Source: Chromatiaceae bacterium (GTDB taxonomy: Bacteria; Pseudomonadota; Gammaproteobacteria; Chromatiales; Chromatiaceae). Taken from it: a stretch of DNA of 64,000 nt. Of the stretch, positions 9,411-18,454 are shown piece by piece. A program made the position numbers and the translations under genes. The first letter of the stretch is position 1. Every line of letters starts with the position of its first letter. A model generated the notes under the pieces. It made no database searches. It saw nothing but the letters and a program-made list of their open reading frames with translations, and was not told the origin of the DNA. The stretch is taken from positions 601,501 to 665,500 of the forward strand of contig JADKCI010000004.1 of NCBI GenBank assembly GCA_016714645.1, read 5' to 3'.

Positions 9411-9884
9411 ATGAAGCATTTCATCGAACTGGTGCGCGGCTGTCTGACCGAGGTGCGCGAGATCATGCCCTGGGACCTGGAGGAGCGGCGCGCGGCCAAC
9501 CCGGAGCTGTTGATCGTGGATGTGCGCGAACCCTACGAGTTCTATGCCATGCATATCCCCGGCTCCATCAATGTCCCGCGCGGCATCCTGGAGTCCGCCT
9601 GTGAGTGGGATTACGAGGAGACGGTCCCTGAGCTGGTGCGCGGCCGCGACCGGGAGATCGTGGTTGTCTGCCGCTCCGGCTACCGCAGCATCCTCGCCAG
9701 CCATGTGATGCAGGTGCTGGGCTTCACCCAGGTGGCCTCGCTGCAGACCGGCCTGCGGGGCTGGAAAGACTACGAACAGCCCCTGGAGGATGCCCATGGC
9801 CAGGAGGTGGATCTGGAGGAGGCGGATATCTATTTCACGCCCGTCCTGCGTCCCGACCAGATGCGGCCCCCCGAGGCGGACTGA
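9411..9884 (+). CDS. Rhodanese-domain sulfurtransferase
   Basis: A 157-residue single rhodanese domain. Active-site loop VVVCRSGYRS carries the persulfide cysteine followed by the usual RSG; the CH2A-like start (LLIVDVREPYEF) and the substrate-side HIPGSINVPRG are present. An N-terminal helical stretch (KHFIELVRGCLTEV) precedes the domain, and an acidic C-terminal tail (YFTPVLRPDQMRPPEAD) follows it. ATG 9411 is chosen since text upstream in frame is unlike the family. No signal peptide, so cytoplasmic. Likely a carrier or transferase of sulfane sulfur, which would suit a sulfur-oxidising host; the specific acceptor cannot be told. Confidence 0.88.
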   Translation: MKHFIELVRGCLTEVREIMPWDLEERRAANPELLIVDVREPYEFYAMHIPGSINVPRGILESACEWDYEETVPELVRGRDREIVVVCRSGYRSILASHVMQVLGFTQVASLQTGLRGWKDYEQPLEDAHGQEVDLEEADIYFTPVLRPDQMRPPEAD

Positions 9885-9976
9885 GGGCCCAGGGCGGGGA
9901 CCCGCTCCCGCCAGGACCGGTCAATAGGCTAAAATCAGGCCGTTGTTACGCCACGGACCCCGAAACGGATCATCTT

Positions 9977-11587
9977 ATGATTTCCCTACTTGATTACGGC
10001 GCGGGCAATGTCCGCAGCGTTCGCAATGCGGTGCTCAAGCTTGGCCATGAGCTGAAGGTCATCCGGACCCCCGAGGATATCCAGCAGGCCGAGTTCATCC
10101 TCTTCCCGGGCGTCGGTAGCTATGGCTCCGCCATTCAGCGGCTCCACCAGATGGGTTTCTTCGAGCCCCTGCGCGACTACCTGCGGGCGGGCCGGCCTTT
10201 TCTCGGTATCTGCATTGGCCTGCAGGCCCTGTTCGAGGGCAGCGAGGAGTCCCCGGGCGTGGCGGGGCTGGGCATCATCCCCGGTCAGGTCCGCCGTTTC
10301 GAGGCCCCGGGCCTGGCCGTGCCGCACATGGGCTGGAATGGTATCCGCCCGCGGCGTGCCGCCAGCCTGCTGGCGGGCGCCGAGGACGAGAAGCTCTATT
10401 TCGTCCATTCCTACCGCGCCGTGCCAGAGGCAGCGAACGCGGACTGGGTTTTGACGGAGACGGATTACGGTGAGAGCTTTATCAGCGCCGTGCGCCGGGG
10501 AGCCGTGGCGGCGGTCCAGTTCCATCCGGAAAAGAGTGGACCAGCGGGGTTGCGCCTGCTGGATGCCTTCCTGGGTGCCGCCGTGGGCACGGGCGCCCCT
10601 GACCCCGACGCGAGGGGCGAGGGGATTCAGCCCGCGGGGCAGCCGACGCGGCTGGCCAAGCGGGTCATCGCCTGCCTGGATGTGCGCGCCAATGATGCCG
10701 GCGACCTGGTGGTCACCAAGGGCGACCAGTACGACGTCCGCCAGGAAGGCGAGGTCCGGAATCTGGGCAAGCCGGTGGATCTGGCGCGGCGCTACTACGA
10801 GGAGGGGGCGGACGAGATCACCTTCCTCAATATCACCGCCTATCGTGACTTCCCCCTGGCCGATCAACCCATGCTGGAGGTGTTACGGCGGACCTCGGAA
10901 AACGTCTTTGTCCCTCTGACCATTGGCGGTGGCATCCGCGCCTTTACCGACGCCGAGGGCCGCTACTATTCGGCCCTGGAGGTGGCCGCGGAGTATTTCG
11001 CCTCGGGCGCCGACAAGATCTCCATTGGCAGCGATGCCGTGACGACCGTGGAGCAGGTGCTGGCCCAGGGTGGCCCCACCGGCGATAGCGCCATCGAGGT
11101 CATCGCCCATCGCTACGGTAACCAGGCTGTCGTCATCTCCATTGATCCCCGCCGGGTCTATGTAGCGGGGCCCGAGGCGGCCCCCCGCCATCGGGTTGTA
11201 CCCACCACCACCCCGGGTCCCGGGGGCGAGGGCTGGTGTTGGTTCCAGTGCACCATCAAGGGCGGCCGCGAGGGGCGGGATCTGGACGCCGTGACCCTGG
11301 CCCGGGTCTGCGAGCAACTGGGCGCCGGGGAGATCCTGCTTAATTCCATCGATCGCGACGGCACCGGCGCCGGCTTTGACCTGGAGTTGATCCAGGCGGT
11401 GCGCTCGGTGGTGACTATCCCCGTCATCGCCTCCAGTGGCGCTGGCCGGGTCGAACACTTCGCCGAGGTCTTCGCCGTCACTCAGGTGGAGGCCGCCCTG
11501 GCCGCCGGCATCTTCCATCGCCGGGAGGTGCCGATCTCGGCGGTCAAGGAGCATTTGCGCCAGGAGGGCATCGAGGTGCGGCGCTAG
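9977..11587 (+). CDS. hisHF: Fused imidazole glycerol phosphate synthase (HisH-HisF, HIS7 type)
   Basis: One 536-residue chain with glutaminase HisH (1-~205) and cyclase HisF (~224-536), which together make imidazole glycerol phosphate and AICAR from PRFAR in histidine synthesis. The glutaminase triad is Cys79 (GICIGLQ), His183 and Glu185 (FHPEKSG). The cyclase half starts RLAKRVIACLDVRANDAGDL and has catalytic aspartates in ACLDV and ILLNSIDRDGTG. It is about 50 residues longer than ordinary bacterial HisF; the extra text (YYSALEVAAEYF, SIDPRRVYV, WCWFQCTIKGGRE) matches what I recall of yeast HIS7. The gene stands alone, outside any his operon. A short linker of low-complexity text joins the halves; no stop codon or frameshift intervenes. 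Confidence 0.92.
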   Translation: MISLLDYGAGNVRSVRNAVLKLGHELKVIRTPEDIQQAEFILFPGVGSYGSAIQRLHQMGFFEPLRDYLRAGRPFLGICIGLQALFEGSEESPGVAGLGIIPGQVRRFEAPGLAVPHMGWNGIRPRRAASLLAGAEDEKLYFVHSYRAVPEAANADWVLTETDYGESFISAVRRGAVAAVQFHPEKSGPAGLRLLDAFLGAAVGTGAPDPDARGEGIQPAGQPTRLAKRVIACLDVRANDAGDLVVTKGDQYDVRQEGEVRNLGKPVDLARRYYEEGADEITFLNITAYRDFPLADQPMLEVLRRTSENVFVPLTIGGGIRAFTDAEGRYYSALEVAAEYFASGADKISIGSDAVTTVEQVLAQGGPTGDSAIEVIAHRYGNQAVVISIDPRRVYVAGPEAAPRHRVVPTTTPGPGGEGWCWFQCTIKGGREGRDLDAVTLARVCEQLGAGEILLNSIDRDGTGAGFDLELIQAVRSVVTIPVIASSGAGRVEHFAEVFAVTQVEAALAAGIFHRREVPISAVKEHLRQEGIEVRR

Positions 11588-11632
11588 GCCAGGTCCGGGT
11601 CCGGCGCGGGCGGGCTCGCCCTGTCCTTGGCC

Positions 11633-11650
11633 GGGGGGGGGGGGGGGGGG
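11633..11650. repeat. Homopolymeric G18 tract
   Basis: Eighteen consecutive G on the plus strand in the 162-bp gap between hisHF and mltB, about 100 bp before the mltB ATG. Nothing else in the window has a mononucleotide run this long. In other bacteria such tracts vary in length by slippage and can tune a nearby promoter; it may equally be a length-collapsed or mis-called tract in the assembly. Confidence 0.9.
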
Positions 11651-11749
11651 CCAGGGCGCGCGCGGGGTGGCCGTCCGGGTTCGGCGCTTCACGGCTGGCG
11701 CCCGGATGCTCTATGATTCGAATAACGTCCCCCCAAGCTGGAGATCGCC

Positions 11750-12859
11750 ATGCGCCCCACCCTGCTCCTGGTTTGCGCCCTGACCATTTTACTGGCGGCC
11801 TGTGGGTCGAGTTCCCGGCAAGATACCGCCGGCGGTTCCTCGGCGGGGGCCTATGCGCGCTCGGCATCCGGTGATGGACGGTTGCGGGGCGACTATGCCA
11901 ACTATCCCGCGGCCCAGGCCTTTGTCGATCGCATGGCGGCCGAGGGTTTCGACCGGGCTCAGGTGGCGGACTGGCTGTCCCGGGCCCAGCGCCAGCAGTG
12001 GATCATCGATTTCGTTCATAAGCCCGATGCCAAACCCTCCACCCAGCCGACGGGCGCCTGGACGCGCTATCGGGCCAGGTTTCTCACCGAGGCCAATATC
12101 GCCAAGGGGGTAACCTTTTGGGGGCGTTATGAGCGGGAATTGAACCGCGCCCAGGAGAAGTATGGCGTACCACCGGAGTACGTGGTCGCCATCATCGGGG
12201 TGGAGACCAACTGGGGCGGTTACATGGGCAAGCATCGAGTCATGGATGCCCTGGCTACCCTGGCCTTTGATTTTCCGCGCCGGTCCGATTACTTCACCGG
12301 CGAACTGGCGGCTTATCTCAAGATGGCCCGCGATGAAGGCATGGACCCCTTCCAGCCGCAGGGTTCCTATGCCGGCGCCATGGGTTATGGCCAGTTCATG
12401 CCCTCCAGCTACCTCAAATGGGCGGTCGAGTTCGACGGTGATGGTCGGCGCGATCTCTGGAACCCTGTCGATGCCATCGGCAGCGTGGCCAACTATTTCG
12501 CCGTGCATGGCTGGAGGCGGGGCGAACCCGTCGCGGTCAAGGCGGACGCCAGCGGCGCCGTCGCCCTCAAGGCCGGCTTTGACACCCGCTACAGCCTGGA
12601 TGTCCTGGCCCGCGATGGCATCCGCCCCCAGGGTCGCCTGCCCACGGGGGACGAGGTCAGCCTCATCCGGCTCGACGCCACCGGCGGCTACCAATTCTGG
12701 CTGGGGTTGAATAACTTTTACGTCATCACCCGCTACAACCACAGCAGCTATTACGCCATGGCCGTCCACCAATTGGCCCAGGCCCTTCGCGCCCGCCACG
12801 GCGGTACCTCGGATGCCCGCCTGTCGGGTCTGGAGGGGGTCGGGGAGCCGAGGCTCTGA
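11750..12859 (+). CDS. mltB: Membrane-bound lytic murein transglycosylase B
   Basis: Peptidoglycan lytic transglycosylase of the GH103/SLT_2 family, 369 residues. The N-terminus is a lipoprotein signal (LLLVCALTILLAAC, cysteine at residue 19), so the enzyme is anchored in the outer membrane. The catalytic glutamate lies in VVAIIGVETNWGG; YAGAMGYGQFMPSSY and the WNPVDAIGSVANYF text complete the fold. C-terminal residues NNFYVITRYNHSSYYAMAV are the family's closing motif. It is monocistronic by appearance; the G18 tract lies in its upstream region. A serine/glycine-rich linker follows the lipobox. Confidence 0.95.
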   Translation: MRPTLLLVCALTILLAACGSSSRQDTAGGSSAGAYARSASGDGRLRGDYANYPAAQAFVDRMAAEGFDRAQVADWLSRAQRQQWIIDFVHKPDAKPSTQPTGAWTRYRARFLTEANIAKGVTFWGRYERELNRAQEKYGVPPEYVVAIIGVETNWGGYMGKHRVMDALATLAFDFPRRSDYFTGELAAYLKMARDEGMDPFQPQGSYAGAMGYGQFMPSSYLKWAVEFDGDGRRDLWNPVDAIGSVANYFAVHGWRRGEPVAVKADASGAVALKAGFDTRYSLDVLARDGIRPQGRLPTGDEVSLIRLDATGGYQFWLGLNNFYVITRYNHSSYYAMAVHQLAQALRARHGGTSDARLSGLEGVGEPRL

Positions 12860-12921
12860 CCTGGCACGCCAGGCCCCTGGCGGTGTTGGCCCGGACCTGG
12901 CTCTAGGCCAGCGCCGCCTTG

Positions 12922-15030
12922 GTGAAGACGCAACCCCAGCCGCTTGAAACCCAGCCTGTAACCAGTCTGCGGGGCGTGGGCCCCCGGCTCGCCGAACGCT
13001 TGGCGCGGCTGGGGTTGGCGACGGTGCTGGATCTGCTGTTCCACCTGCCCCTGCGTTATCAGGATCGCTCCCGGCGGCGACCGCTGGGTTCGCTCCTGCC
13101 GGGGGAAGAGGCCATGATCGAGGGCGAGGTGGGGGAGGCCCGCATCAGCCATGGCCAGCGCCGGACCCTCAAGGTCTGGCTGGCGGACGAGTCCGGCACC
13201 CTCCAGTTGCGCTTTTTCCATTTTGGCCGCACCCAGACCGCGGCCTTCACCCCGGGGACGCGCCTGCGCTGCTTTGGCGAGGTACGGGTCGGGGTCCCCT
13301 CGCTGGAGATGATCCATCCGGAATACCAGCTCCTGACCGGCGCGGCGGAAGAGGCCCAAGAGGAGGGCCTGACCCCCATCTACCCCACGACCGAGGGGCT
13401 CCAGCAGGTCAGCCTGCGCAACCTGATCGCCCAGGCCCTGGCCTTGCTGGAGTCGGACCAGGCCGCGGGGGGGCTGGGGCCGCGGGAGCTGTTGCCCCCC
13501 GAGGTCCTGGACCCCCTGCTGCTGCCGAGCCTGGTGGCGGCCCTGCGCTTCCTGCACCATCCACCCCTGGAGGCGCTGGGGCTGGACTTGAACGAGCACC
13601 GCCACCCGGCCTTCCGACGCCTTGCCTTCGAGGAACTGGTCGCCCATCAACTGGCCCTGCGCCGCTTGCGCCGGCAGCGTCAGAGGCTGGAGGCGCCGGT
13701 GCTGGCGGGCGGTGGCGACCTGCGGGCCCGGCTGCTGGTGGCGCTGCCCTTTGGTCTGACCGGTGCCCAGCGGCGGGTGCTGGAGGAGATTTCCGCCGAT
13801 CTGGCCCGGCCGCGTCCCATGTTGCGGTTGCTGCAAGGGGATGTCGGTTCGGGCAAGACGGTGGTCGCGGCCCTCGCCGCCCTGCAGGCGGTGGAGTCGG
13901 GCCGCCAGGCCGCCCTCATGGCCCCCACCGAGATGCTCTCCGAGCAGCATCGCCGCAATCTCGCGGCCTGGCTAAGCCCCCTGGGGCTGGCGCCGGCCTG
14001 GCTCGCTGGCCGCCACAAGGGCCGGGAGCGCGAAGAGCTGCTGGCGCGCATCGCCTCGGGGGAGGCGCGGGTGGTGGTGGGGACCCACGCCCTCTTTCAG
14101 GAGGATGTCGCCTTCCAGGACCTGGGCCTGGCCATCGTCGATGAGCAGCATCGCTTTGGCGTCCACCAGCGCATGCGGTTGCGCGAGAAGGGGTCGGGGG
14201 AGGGCGGGGTGCCTCATCAGCTCATCATGACCGCCACCCCCATCCCGCGCTCCCTGGCCATGACCCTCTACGCCGATCTGGACCTGTCCGTCATCGACGA
14301 GATGCCCCCGGGCCGCACTCCGGTGACGACGGTGGCCGTGCCGGACAGCCGCCGGGAGGAGGTGATGGTCCGGGTGCGCGAGGCCTGCGCCAGCGGCCGC
14401 CAGGCCTACTGGGTCTGCACCCTGATCGAGGAATCGGAGGCTCTGCAATGCCAGGCGGCCGAGGAGACGGCCCGCAGCCTGGCGGAGGCCCTGCCGGGGG
14501 TGCGCATTGGCCTCGCCCATGGCCGCCTCAAGGCGGTGGAGCGGGAGGCGGTGATGCGCCACTTTGCCGGCGGCGACCTGGATCTGCTGGTGGCTACCAC
14601 GGTCATCGAGGTGGGCGTGGATGTGGCCAACGCCAGCCTCATGATCATTGAAAATCCGGAGCGCCTAGGCCTGGCCCAACTCCACCAGTTGCGGGGCCGG
14701 GTCGGCCGTGGTGCCCAGGCCAGCCATTGCCTGCTCCTCTACCACGCCCCCTTGTCGCGCCTGGCGCGGGAGCGCATCGAGCTCCTGCGGCGCAGCACCA
14801 ACGGCTTTGAGATCGCCCAAAAGGACCTGGAAATGCGCGGTGCCGGCGAGGTCCTGGGTACCCGTCAGACCGGGGAGATGCAATTTCGCATCGCCAATCC
14901 GGTGGCCGACGAGTCCCTGCTGGTGGCCGCCTGTCAGGCGGCGGACCTCATCCTCGACCGGTATCGCGACCGGGTCACCCCCCTCATTGACCGCTGGCTG
15001 GGGGCCAGGGAGCATTGTGGCGGCGTCTGA
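12922..15030 (+). CDS. recG: ATP-dependent DNA helicase RecG
   Basis: Helicase that remodels stalled forks and Holliday junctions, about 702 residues, the usual length. Order: wedge/OB domain (LRGVGPRLAERLARLGL, then VEGEVGEARIS-like strand), helicase lobe 1 with Walker A (GDVGSGKTVVA) and the DEQH box (IVDEQHRFG), lobe 2 with TTVIEVGVDVANA and QLRGRVGRG. There is no ATG near the natural beginning: GTG 12922, immediately preceded by TTG 12919, are the candidate starts. It lies 62 bp after mltB on the same strand. Confidence 0.95.
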   Translation: MKTQPQPLETQPVTSLRGVGPRLAERLARLGLATVLDLLFHLPLRYQDRSRRRPLGSLLPGEEAMIEGEVGEARISHGQRRTLKVWLADESGTLQLRFFHFGRTQTAAFTPGTRLRCFGEVRVGVPSLEMIHPEYQLLTGAAEEAQEEGLTPIYPTTEGLQQVSLRNLIAQALALLESDQAAGGLGPRELLPPEVLDPLLLPSLVAALRFLHHPPLEALGLDLNEHRHPAFRRLAFEELVAHQLALRRLRRQRQRLEAPVLAGGGDLRARLLVALPFGLTGAQRRVLEEISADLARPRPMLRLLQGDVGSGKTVVAALAALQAVESGRQAALMAPTEMLSEQHRRNLAAWLSPLGLAPAWLAGRHKGREREELLARIASGEARVVVGTHALFQEDVAFQDLGLAIVDEQHRFGVHQRMRLREKGSGEGGVPHQLIMTATPIPRSLAMTLYADLDLSVIDEMPPGRTPVTTVAVPDSRREEVMVRVREACASGRQAYWVCTLIEESEALQCQAAEETARSLAEALPGVRIGLAHGRLKAVEREAVMRHFAGGDLDLLVATTVIEVGVDVANASLMIIENPERLGLAQLHQLRGRVGRGAQASHCLLLYHAPLSRLARERIELLRRSTNGFEIAQKDLEMRGAGEVLGTRQTGEMQFRIANPVADESLLVAACQAADLILDRYRDRVTPLIDRWLGAREHCGGV

Positions 15031-15178
15031 GGCCCGGGTCAGGCGCTGCGATCGGCGCTGACCCTGTGTCATAATTCGCCCCCAATGCCTGGGCGAGGCG
15101 CCGCAAGCGGCGACGCCAACCCGCCCGCTATTTCCCCTTGATCACCCATCAACGACAGGACAGGTTCCAGGCCCGCCC

Positions 15179-16078
15179 ATGACTCTGGCAGCGAATACCA
15201 GCCCCCCGAGCACACTGGACTGGCGTCAGCGCCTGCGGGCTTACGCCCTGCTGGTGCGTTTCCATCGCCCCATCGGCAGCCTCCTGCTGTTGTGGCCTGC
15301 CCTCTGGGCCCTGTGGCTGGCGGCCCAGGGCCAGCCGCCCTGGCGGGTGGTGCTCATCTTTATCGCCGGGGTCTTTCTGATGCGCTCCGCCGGCTGCGCC
15401 ATCAACGACATCGCGGACCGCAACCTGGATGGCCAGGTGCTGCGCACCCGGGAGCGCCCCCTGGCGACCGGGCTCGTCAGCCCGCGCGAGGCCCTCGGCG
15501 TCTTTTGCGTCCTCGGCCTGGCGGCCTTTCTGCTCGTGCTCTTGCTGGACTGGAAAACCATCGCCCTGTCCGTGGTGGCCCTGGGGTTGGCGGTCCTTTA
15601 TCCCTTCATGAAGCGCTTTACCCATTGGCCTCAGGTCTTTCTCGGCGCCGCCTTTGGCTGGGCCGTGCCCATGGCCTACACCGCTATCACCGGCCAGGTC
15701 CCGCTCCAGGGCTGGCTGGTCTTTGTTGCCGCCCTCATCTGGGCCCTGATTTATGACACCCAGTACGCCATGGTGGATCGCGAGGACGACCTCAAGGCGG
15801 GCATCAAGTCCACCGCCATCCTCTTCGGGCGCCAGGACCGGCTCCTGATCGGCCTGCTGCAACTGGTCTTTCTGGGTCTCATGGTTTACATCGGGCTGAC
15901 GGCGGGACGCGGGGTCTGGTATTTTGGCGGGCTGGCGGTGGCGGCCGGTCTCTCGGCCTATCAGCAGTATCTGATGCGCGACCGGGAACTGGCGGCCTGT
16001 TTTCGGGCCTTTCTGAATAATAACTATCTGGGTCTGGCTCTGTTTCTGGGGCTCTTCCTGGATTACGCCCTATCCTGA
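15179..16078 (+). CDS. ubiA: 4-hydroxybenzoate polyprenyltransferase
   Basis: Membrane prenyltransferase of ubiquinone synthesis: joins the polyprenyl tail to 4-hydroxybenzoate. 299 residues with eight to nine helices. Both aspartate-rich prenyl-diphosphate motifs are seen: NDIADRNLD in the first cytoplasmic loop (~residue 80) and YDTQYAMVDREDD (~residue 195). FHRPIGSLLLLWP near the start is the family's opening. No ubiC is adjacent, unlike in E. coli, so chorismate lyase must be encoded elsewhere. It ends 88 bp before dsbA, in the same direction. Confidence 0.95.
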   Translation: MTLAANTSPPSTLDWRQRLRAYALLVRFHRPIGSLLLLWPALWALWLAAQGQPPWRVVLIFIAGVFLMRSAGCAINDIADRNLDGQVLRTRERPLATGLVSPREALGVFCVLGLAAFLLVLLLDWKTIALSVVALGLAVLYPFMKRFTHWPQVFLGAAFGWAVPMAYTAITGQVPLQGWLVFVAALIWALIYDTQYAMVDREDDLKAGIKSTAILFGRQDRLLIGLLQLVFLGLMVYIGLTAGRGVWYFGGLAVAAGLSAYQQYLMRDRELAACFRAFLNNNYLGLALFLGLFLDYALS

Positions 16079-16166
16079 CGCTGCTAGACCCACGAACTTT
16101 CCACTGGCGGCGCGGGTCGAATCCGCATCGCTCAACCCCCTAAGCTATCAAGAGGATTACCCCCTT

Positions 16167-16787
16167 ATGTCCTTCCGCTTCCTGTTATCACTGCTGTTCG
16201 CTTGCCTGCTCTCGGCCCCGGTCTGGGCCATCGACGAGGGCATCGAATACACGGTGCTCGCCAACCCCCAGCCGACGGAGACGGGGGACAAGATCGAGGT
16301 GCTCGAGGTCTTTATGTACTCTTGTCCCCACTGCTTCCACTTGGAACCGACCCTGGCGAAGTGGCGGGAGACCCAACCGGCCAACGTGGCCTTCCGGCGG
16401 ATGCCGGCGGTATTCAGCACCAAGCCGGATCTTCAGGCCCAGGCCTTCTACGCCGCTGAATTATTGGGGGCGCAGGATAAGTTCACCCTGGCCATGTTCG
16501 ATGCCATCCATGTCAAAAAGCAGAAAATCAGCGATGAAGACGTAGTGGTCGCCATCGCCGAGGGGGCGGGCATCGATGGGGCCGAGTTCCGCAAGGCCTT
16601 GAATTCCTTCGATGTCAATATGAAGGTCAACCGCGCGCGCAATGTCACCAAGAACTACGGCATTGACGGCGTCCCCGCCGTGGTCGTCAACGGCAAGTAC
16701 CGCACCAGCCCCGCCCAGACGGGCAGCCGCGAGGCCCTGGTCAAGGTGATCGACCAACTCATTGCTCGCGAGACCGGTGGTTCCTGA
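16167..16787 (+). CDS. dsbA: Periplasmic thiol:disulfide oxidoreductase DsbA
   Basis: Introduces disulfides into exported proteins. 206 residues with a signal peptide ending at VWA (about residue 21). The active site is CPHC in YSCPHCFHLEP, at the start of the first helix of the thioredoxin fold, and the cis-proline lies in GVPAVVVNGKY. Length and the inserted helical domain between these two motifs fit DsbA. An AGAGGA-like purine stretch precedes the ATG at a normal distance. No dsbB or related gene is nearby. Confidence 0.93.
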   Translation: MSFRFLLSLLFACLLSAPVWAIDEGIEYTVLANPQPTETGDKIEVLEVFMYSCPHCFHLEPTLAKWRETQPANVAFRRMPAVFSTKPDLQAQAFYAAELLGAQDKFTLAMFDAIHVKKQKISDEDVVVAIAEGAGIDGAEFRKALNSFDVNMKVNRARNVTKNYGIDGVPAVVVNGKYRTSPAQTGSREALVKVIDQLIARETGGS

Positions 16788-16859
16788 GGGAGTCGCTTTC
16801 GCCAGGGATGGCGACTGACGTGAAAATCCGCCAGGCCTTGACGATGTGAGCCCCGGTCT

Positions 16860-17396
16860 TCAGTCGTAGTAGTGGGGTTTTACCTCTTCGATGACCGGGA
16901 TATCGGGTGGGTTGGGGTGTAGTGCCACGACCCAGGCCGGTAACTTGGCCTGATTGGCATGGTAGAGGGTCTCGGACTCCAGGAGGATGAGGACGAGCAC
17001 GGTCGCCATGATGGGCAGTATGCCCATGCCGACGATGATGGCCAGGACCGCCTCCCGCCTCAGCCCCAGATAGCTGTAGCCGATCCACCCCAACAGCACG
17101 ATCGCCAGGAGCAGGCTCAGCATCAGGATGAAGATGCGGCTGCGGCGCGCGCAGACTTGCCAATGGCACATGGGGTACCAGGGGTCGCGGGTCAGCGAGC
17201 GCCGCGCGCGCCAGAGGATGTAGCCGAGGAGGGCAAAGGAGGTGAGGGGAATGATGGCCATGACCCAGGGGAAGCTGCCCGCCACGCCTCCGGCGCCGAC
17301 GGCCATGAGAATGTGATTGCCGATCAGATTGGTCAAAAAGACCTCGTGGGGGATGTTGGCCCTTTTGATATCGTCGGGGCTGACCTGGAAGCGCAT
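16860..17396 (-). CDS. Conserved inner-membrane protein, function unknown
   Basis: A 178-residue protein I cannot place in a named family. Four likely membrane helices are seen at about residues 25-40, 44-62, 87-111 and 116-140, with a cytoplasm-type basic loop (WRARRSLTRDPWYP) containing MCHWQVCARR between the second and third. The N-terminus is hydrophilic (MRFQVSPDDIKRANIPHEVF), and the C-terminus ends in a proline-rich, tyrosine-containing tail (PVIEEVKPHYYD). It sits convergent to dsbA (72 bp) and in the same direction as moeB, 255 bp downstream of it. Composition and codon use are like its neighbours, so it looks native. Confidence 0.7.
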   Translation of the reverse strand: MRFQVSPDDIKRANIPHEVFLTNLIGNHILMAVGAGGVAGSFPWVMAIIPLTSFALLGYILWRARRSLTRDPWYPMCHWQVCARRSRIFILMLSLLLAIVLLGWIGYSYLGLRREAVLAIIVGMGILPIMATVLVLILLESETLYHANQAKLPAWVVALHPNPPDIPVIEEVKPHYYD

Positions 17397-17535
17397 CTTG
17401 AATCACCGGGTTGATCGCATCCGCCTTGGAGGGCGCGCGAGGAAGGCGAAATTATACCGAAAAGCTGAGTGTTCGGTTTCCCGGGCCGGGTGGTGTCTGG
17501 CGGGGGACGCCGTGAATACATCCCTGTAGGCTTGA

Positions 17536-17555
17536 CGACAGCATCCCTGCTGTCG
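17536..17555. repeat. Short hairpin (8-bp stem, 4-nt loop)
   Basis: CGACAGCA and TGCTGTCG flank a TCCC loop between moeB and the membrane-protein gene, both read on the minus strand. It has no T-run behind it, so it is not a typical terminator; it looks like one unit of a palindromic dispersed repeat. No second copy is obvious in this window. Confidence 0.45.
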
Positions 17556-17651
17556 ACACCCCCGCCAGCCCCCACCCGACCCTCCCGCCAACTACCGGCA
17601 AGTGACTTGCTCTGGGTGCGGTAGCTTGTTGGGTGATGGGCCACTCTGGCC

Positions 17652-18392
17652 TTAACAACCGCAGACGGGGCAGGCGGGGTCGGCGGGTAGGCCCAGGGTG
17701 CGAAATTCCAGGGTCAGGGCATCGATGAGCAACAGGCGGCCGGCCAGGGTTCGGCCCGCGCCGGTCAGGACCTTGAGGGTTTCCGTCGCCTGGATGGCGC
17801 CAATGATGCCGACCAAAGGGGATAGGACGCCGTTGTTGGAACAGGTCTCGTCCGTCGGGCCCGCGCGGGGGTAGAGACATTGATAGCAGGGACCGCCGGG
17901 GGTGCCTGGAAAGACGGTGACCTGGCCCTCGGCGCGAATGGCGGCGCCGGAAATGAGGGGGATCTGGTGACGCTGGCAGGCGGCATTGACGGCGTAGCGA
18001 GTGGCAAAGTTATCGCAGGCATCCACCACGGCGTCCACTCCCTCCAAGAGGCCCGGCAGGCTCCCGGCATCAATCCGACCCCGGTAGCCCTCGACCTGGA
18101 CTTCGGGATTGAGGGCCCCGAGGGCCTGGATAGCGGAGTCGACCTTGGCCATGCCGATCCGGTCCGTGGTGTGCAGGATTTGGCGCTGGAGATTGGACAG
18201 GTCCACTCTGTCGAAGTCCGCCACCCGCAAGTGGCCCACCCCGGCCGCGGCCAGGTAGAGGGCCACCGGCGAGCCGAGTCCGCCGAGGCCCACGATCAAT
18301 ATCCGCGACTGGAGCAGACGTTCCTGCCCCGCGATATCGATAGCCGGGAGATGGATCTGGCGGCTGTAGCGCAGGAGTTGCTCGTCGTTCAT
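17652..18392 (-). CDS. moeB: MoeB/ThiF/HesA-family adenylyltransferase
   Basis: E1-like enzyme that adenylates the C-terminal glycine of a small sulfur carrier (MoaD or ThiS). 246 residues. Nucleotide site GLGGLGSPVA, the DFDRVDLSNLQRQILH strand and arginine, and DACDNFATRYAVN with the adenylation aspartate are present. Two CxxC pairs that bind zinc are visible (CYQC at ~171 and CPVC near the end), and a cysteine in DETCSNNG sits where ThiF-type enzymes have their thioester cysteine. No rhodanese domain is fused at the C-terminus. MoeB versus ThiF cannot be settled from sequence alone; no moa or thi genes are adjacent. Confidence 0.88.
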   Translation of the reverse strand: MNDEQLLRYSRQIHLPAIDIAGQERLLQSRILIVGLGGLGSPVALYLAAAGVGHLRVADFDRVDLSNLQRQILHTTDRIGMAKVDSAIQALGALNPEVQVEGYRGRIDAGSLPGLLEGVDAVVDACDNFATRYAVNAACQRHQIPLISGAAIRAEGQVTVFPGTPGGPCYQCLYPRAGPTDETCSNNGVLSPLVGIIGAIQATETLKVLTGAGRTLAGRLLLIDALTLEFRTLGLPADPACPVCGC

Positions 18393-18454
18393 GGCTAGCG
18401 CTTGAACTCGGGTTTAATCGAATAAATGATTGAATTGCTGTCCAATAACATCAT

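Noticed and set aside
17525..17560. Possible CRISPR or attenuator near moeB
   Set aside because: There is only one hairpin, no spaced repeats, and no T-run or leader peptide. No CRISPR array was seen anywhere in the window.
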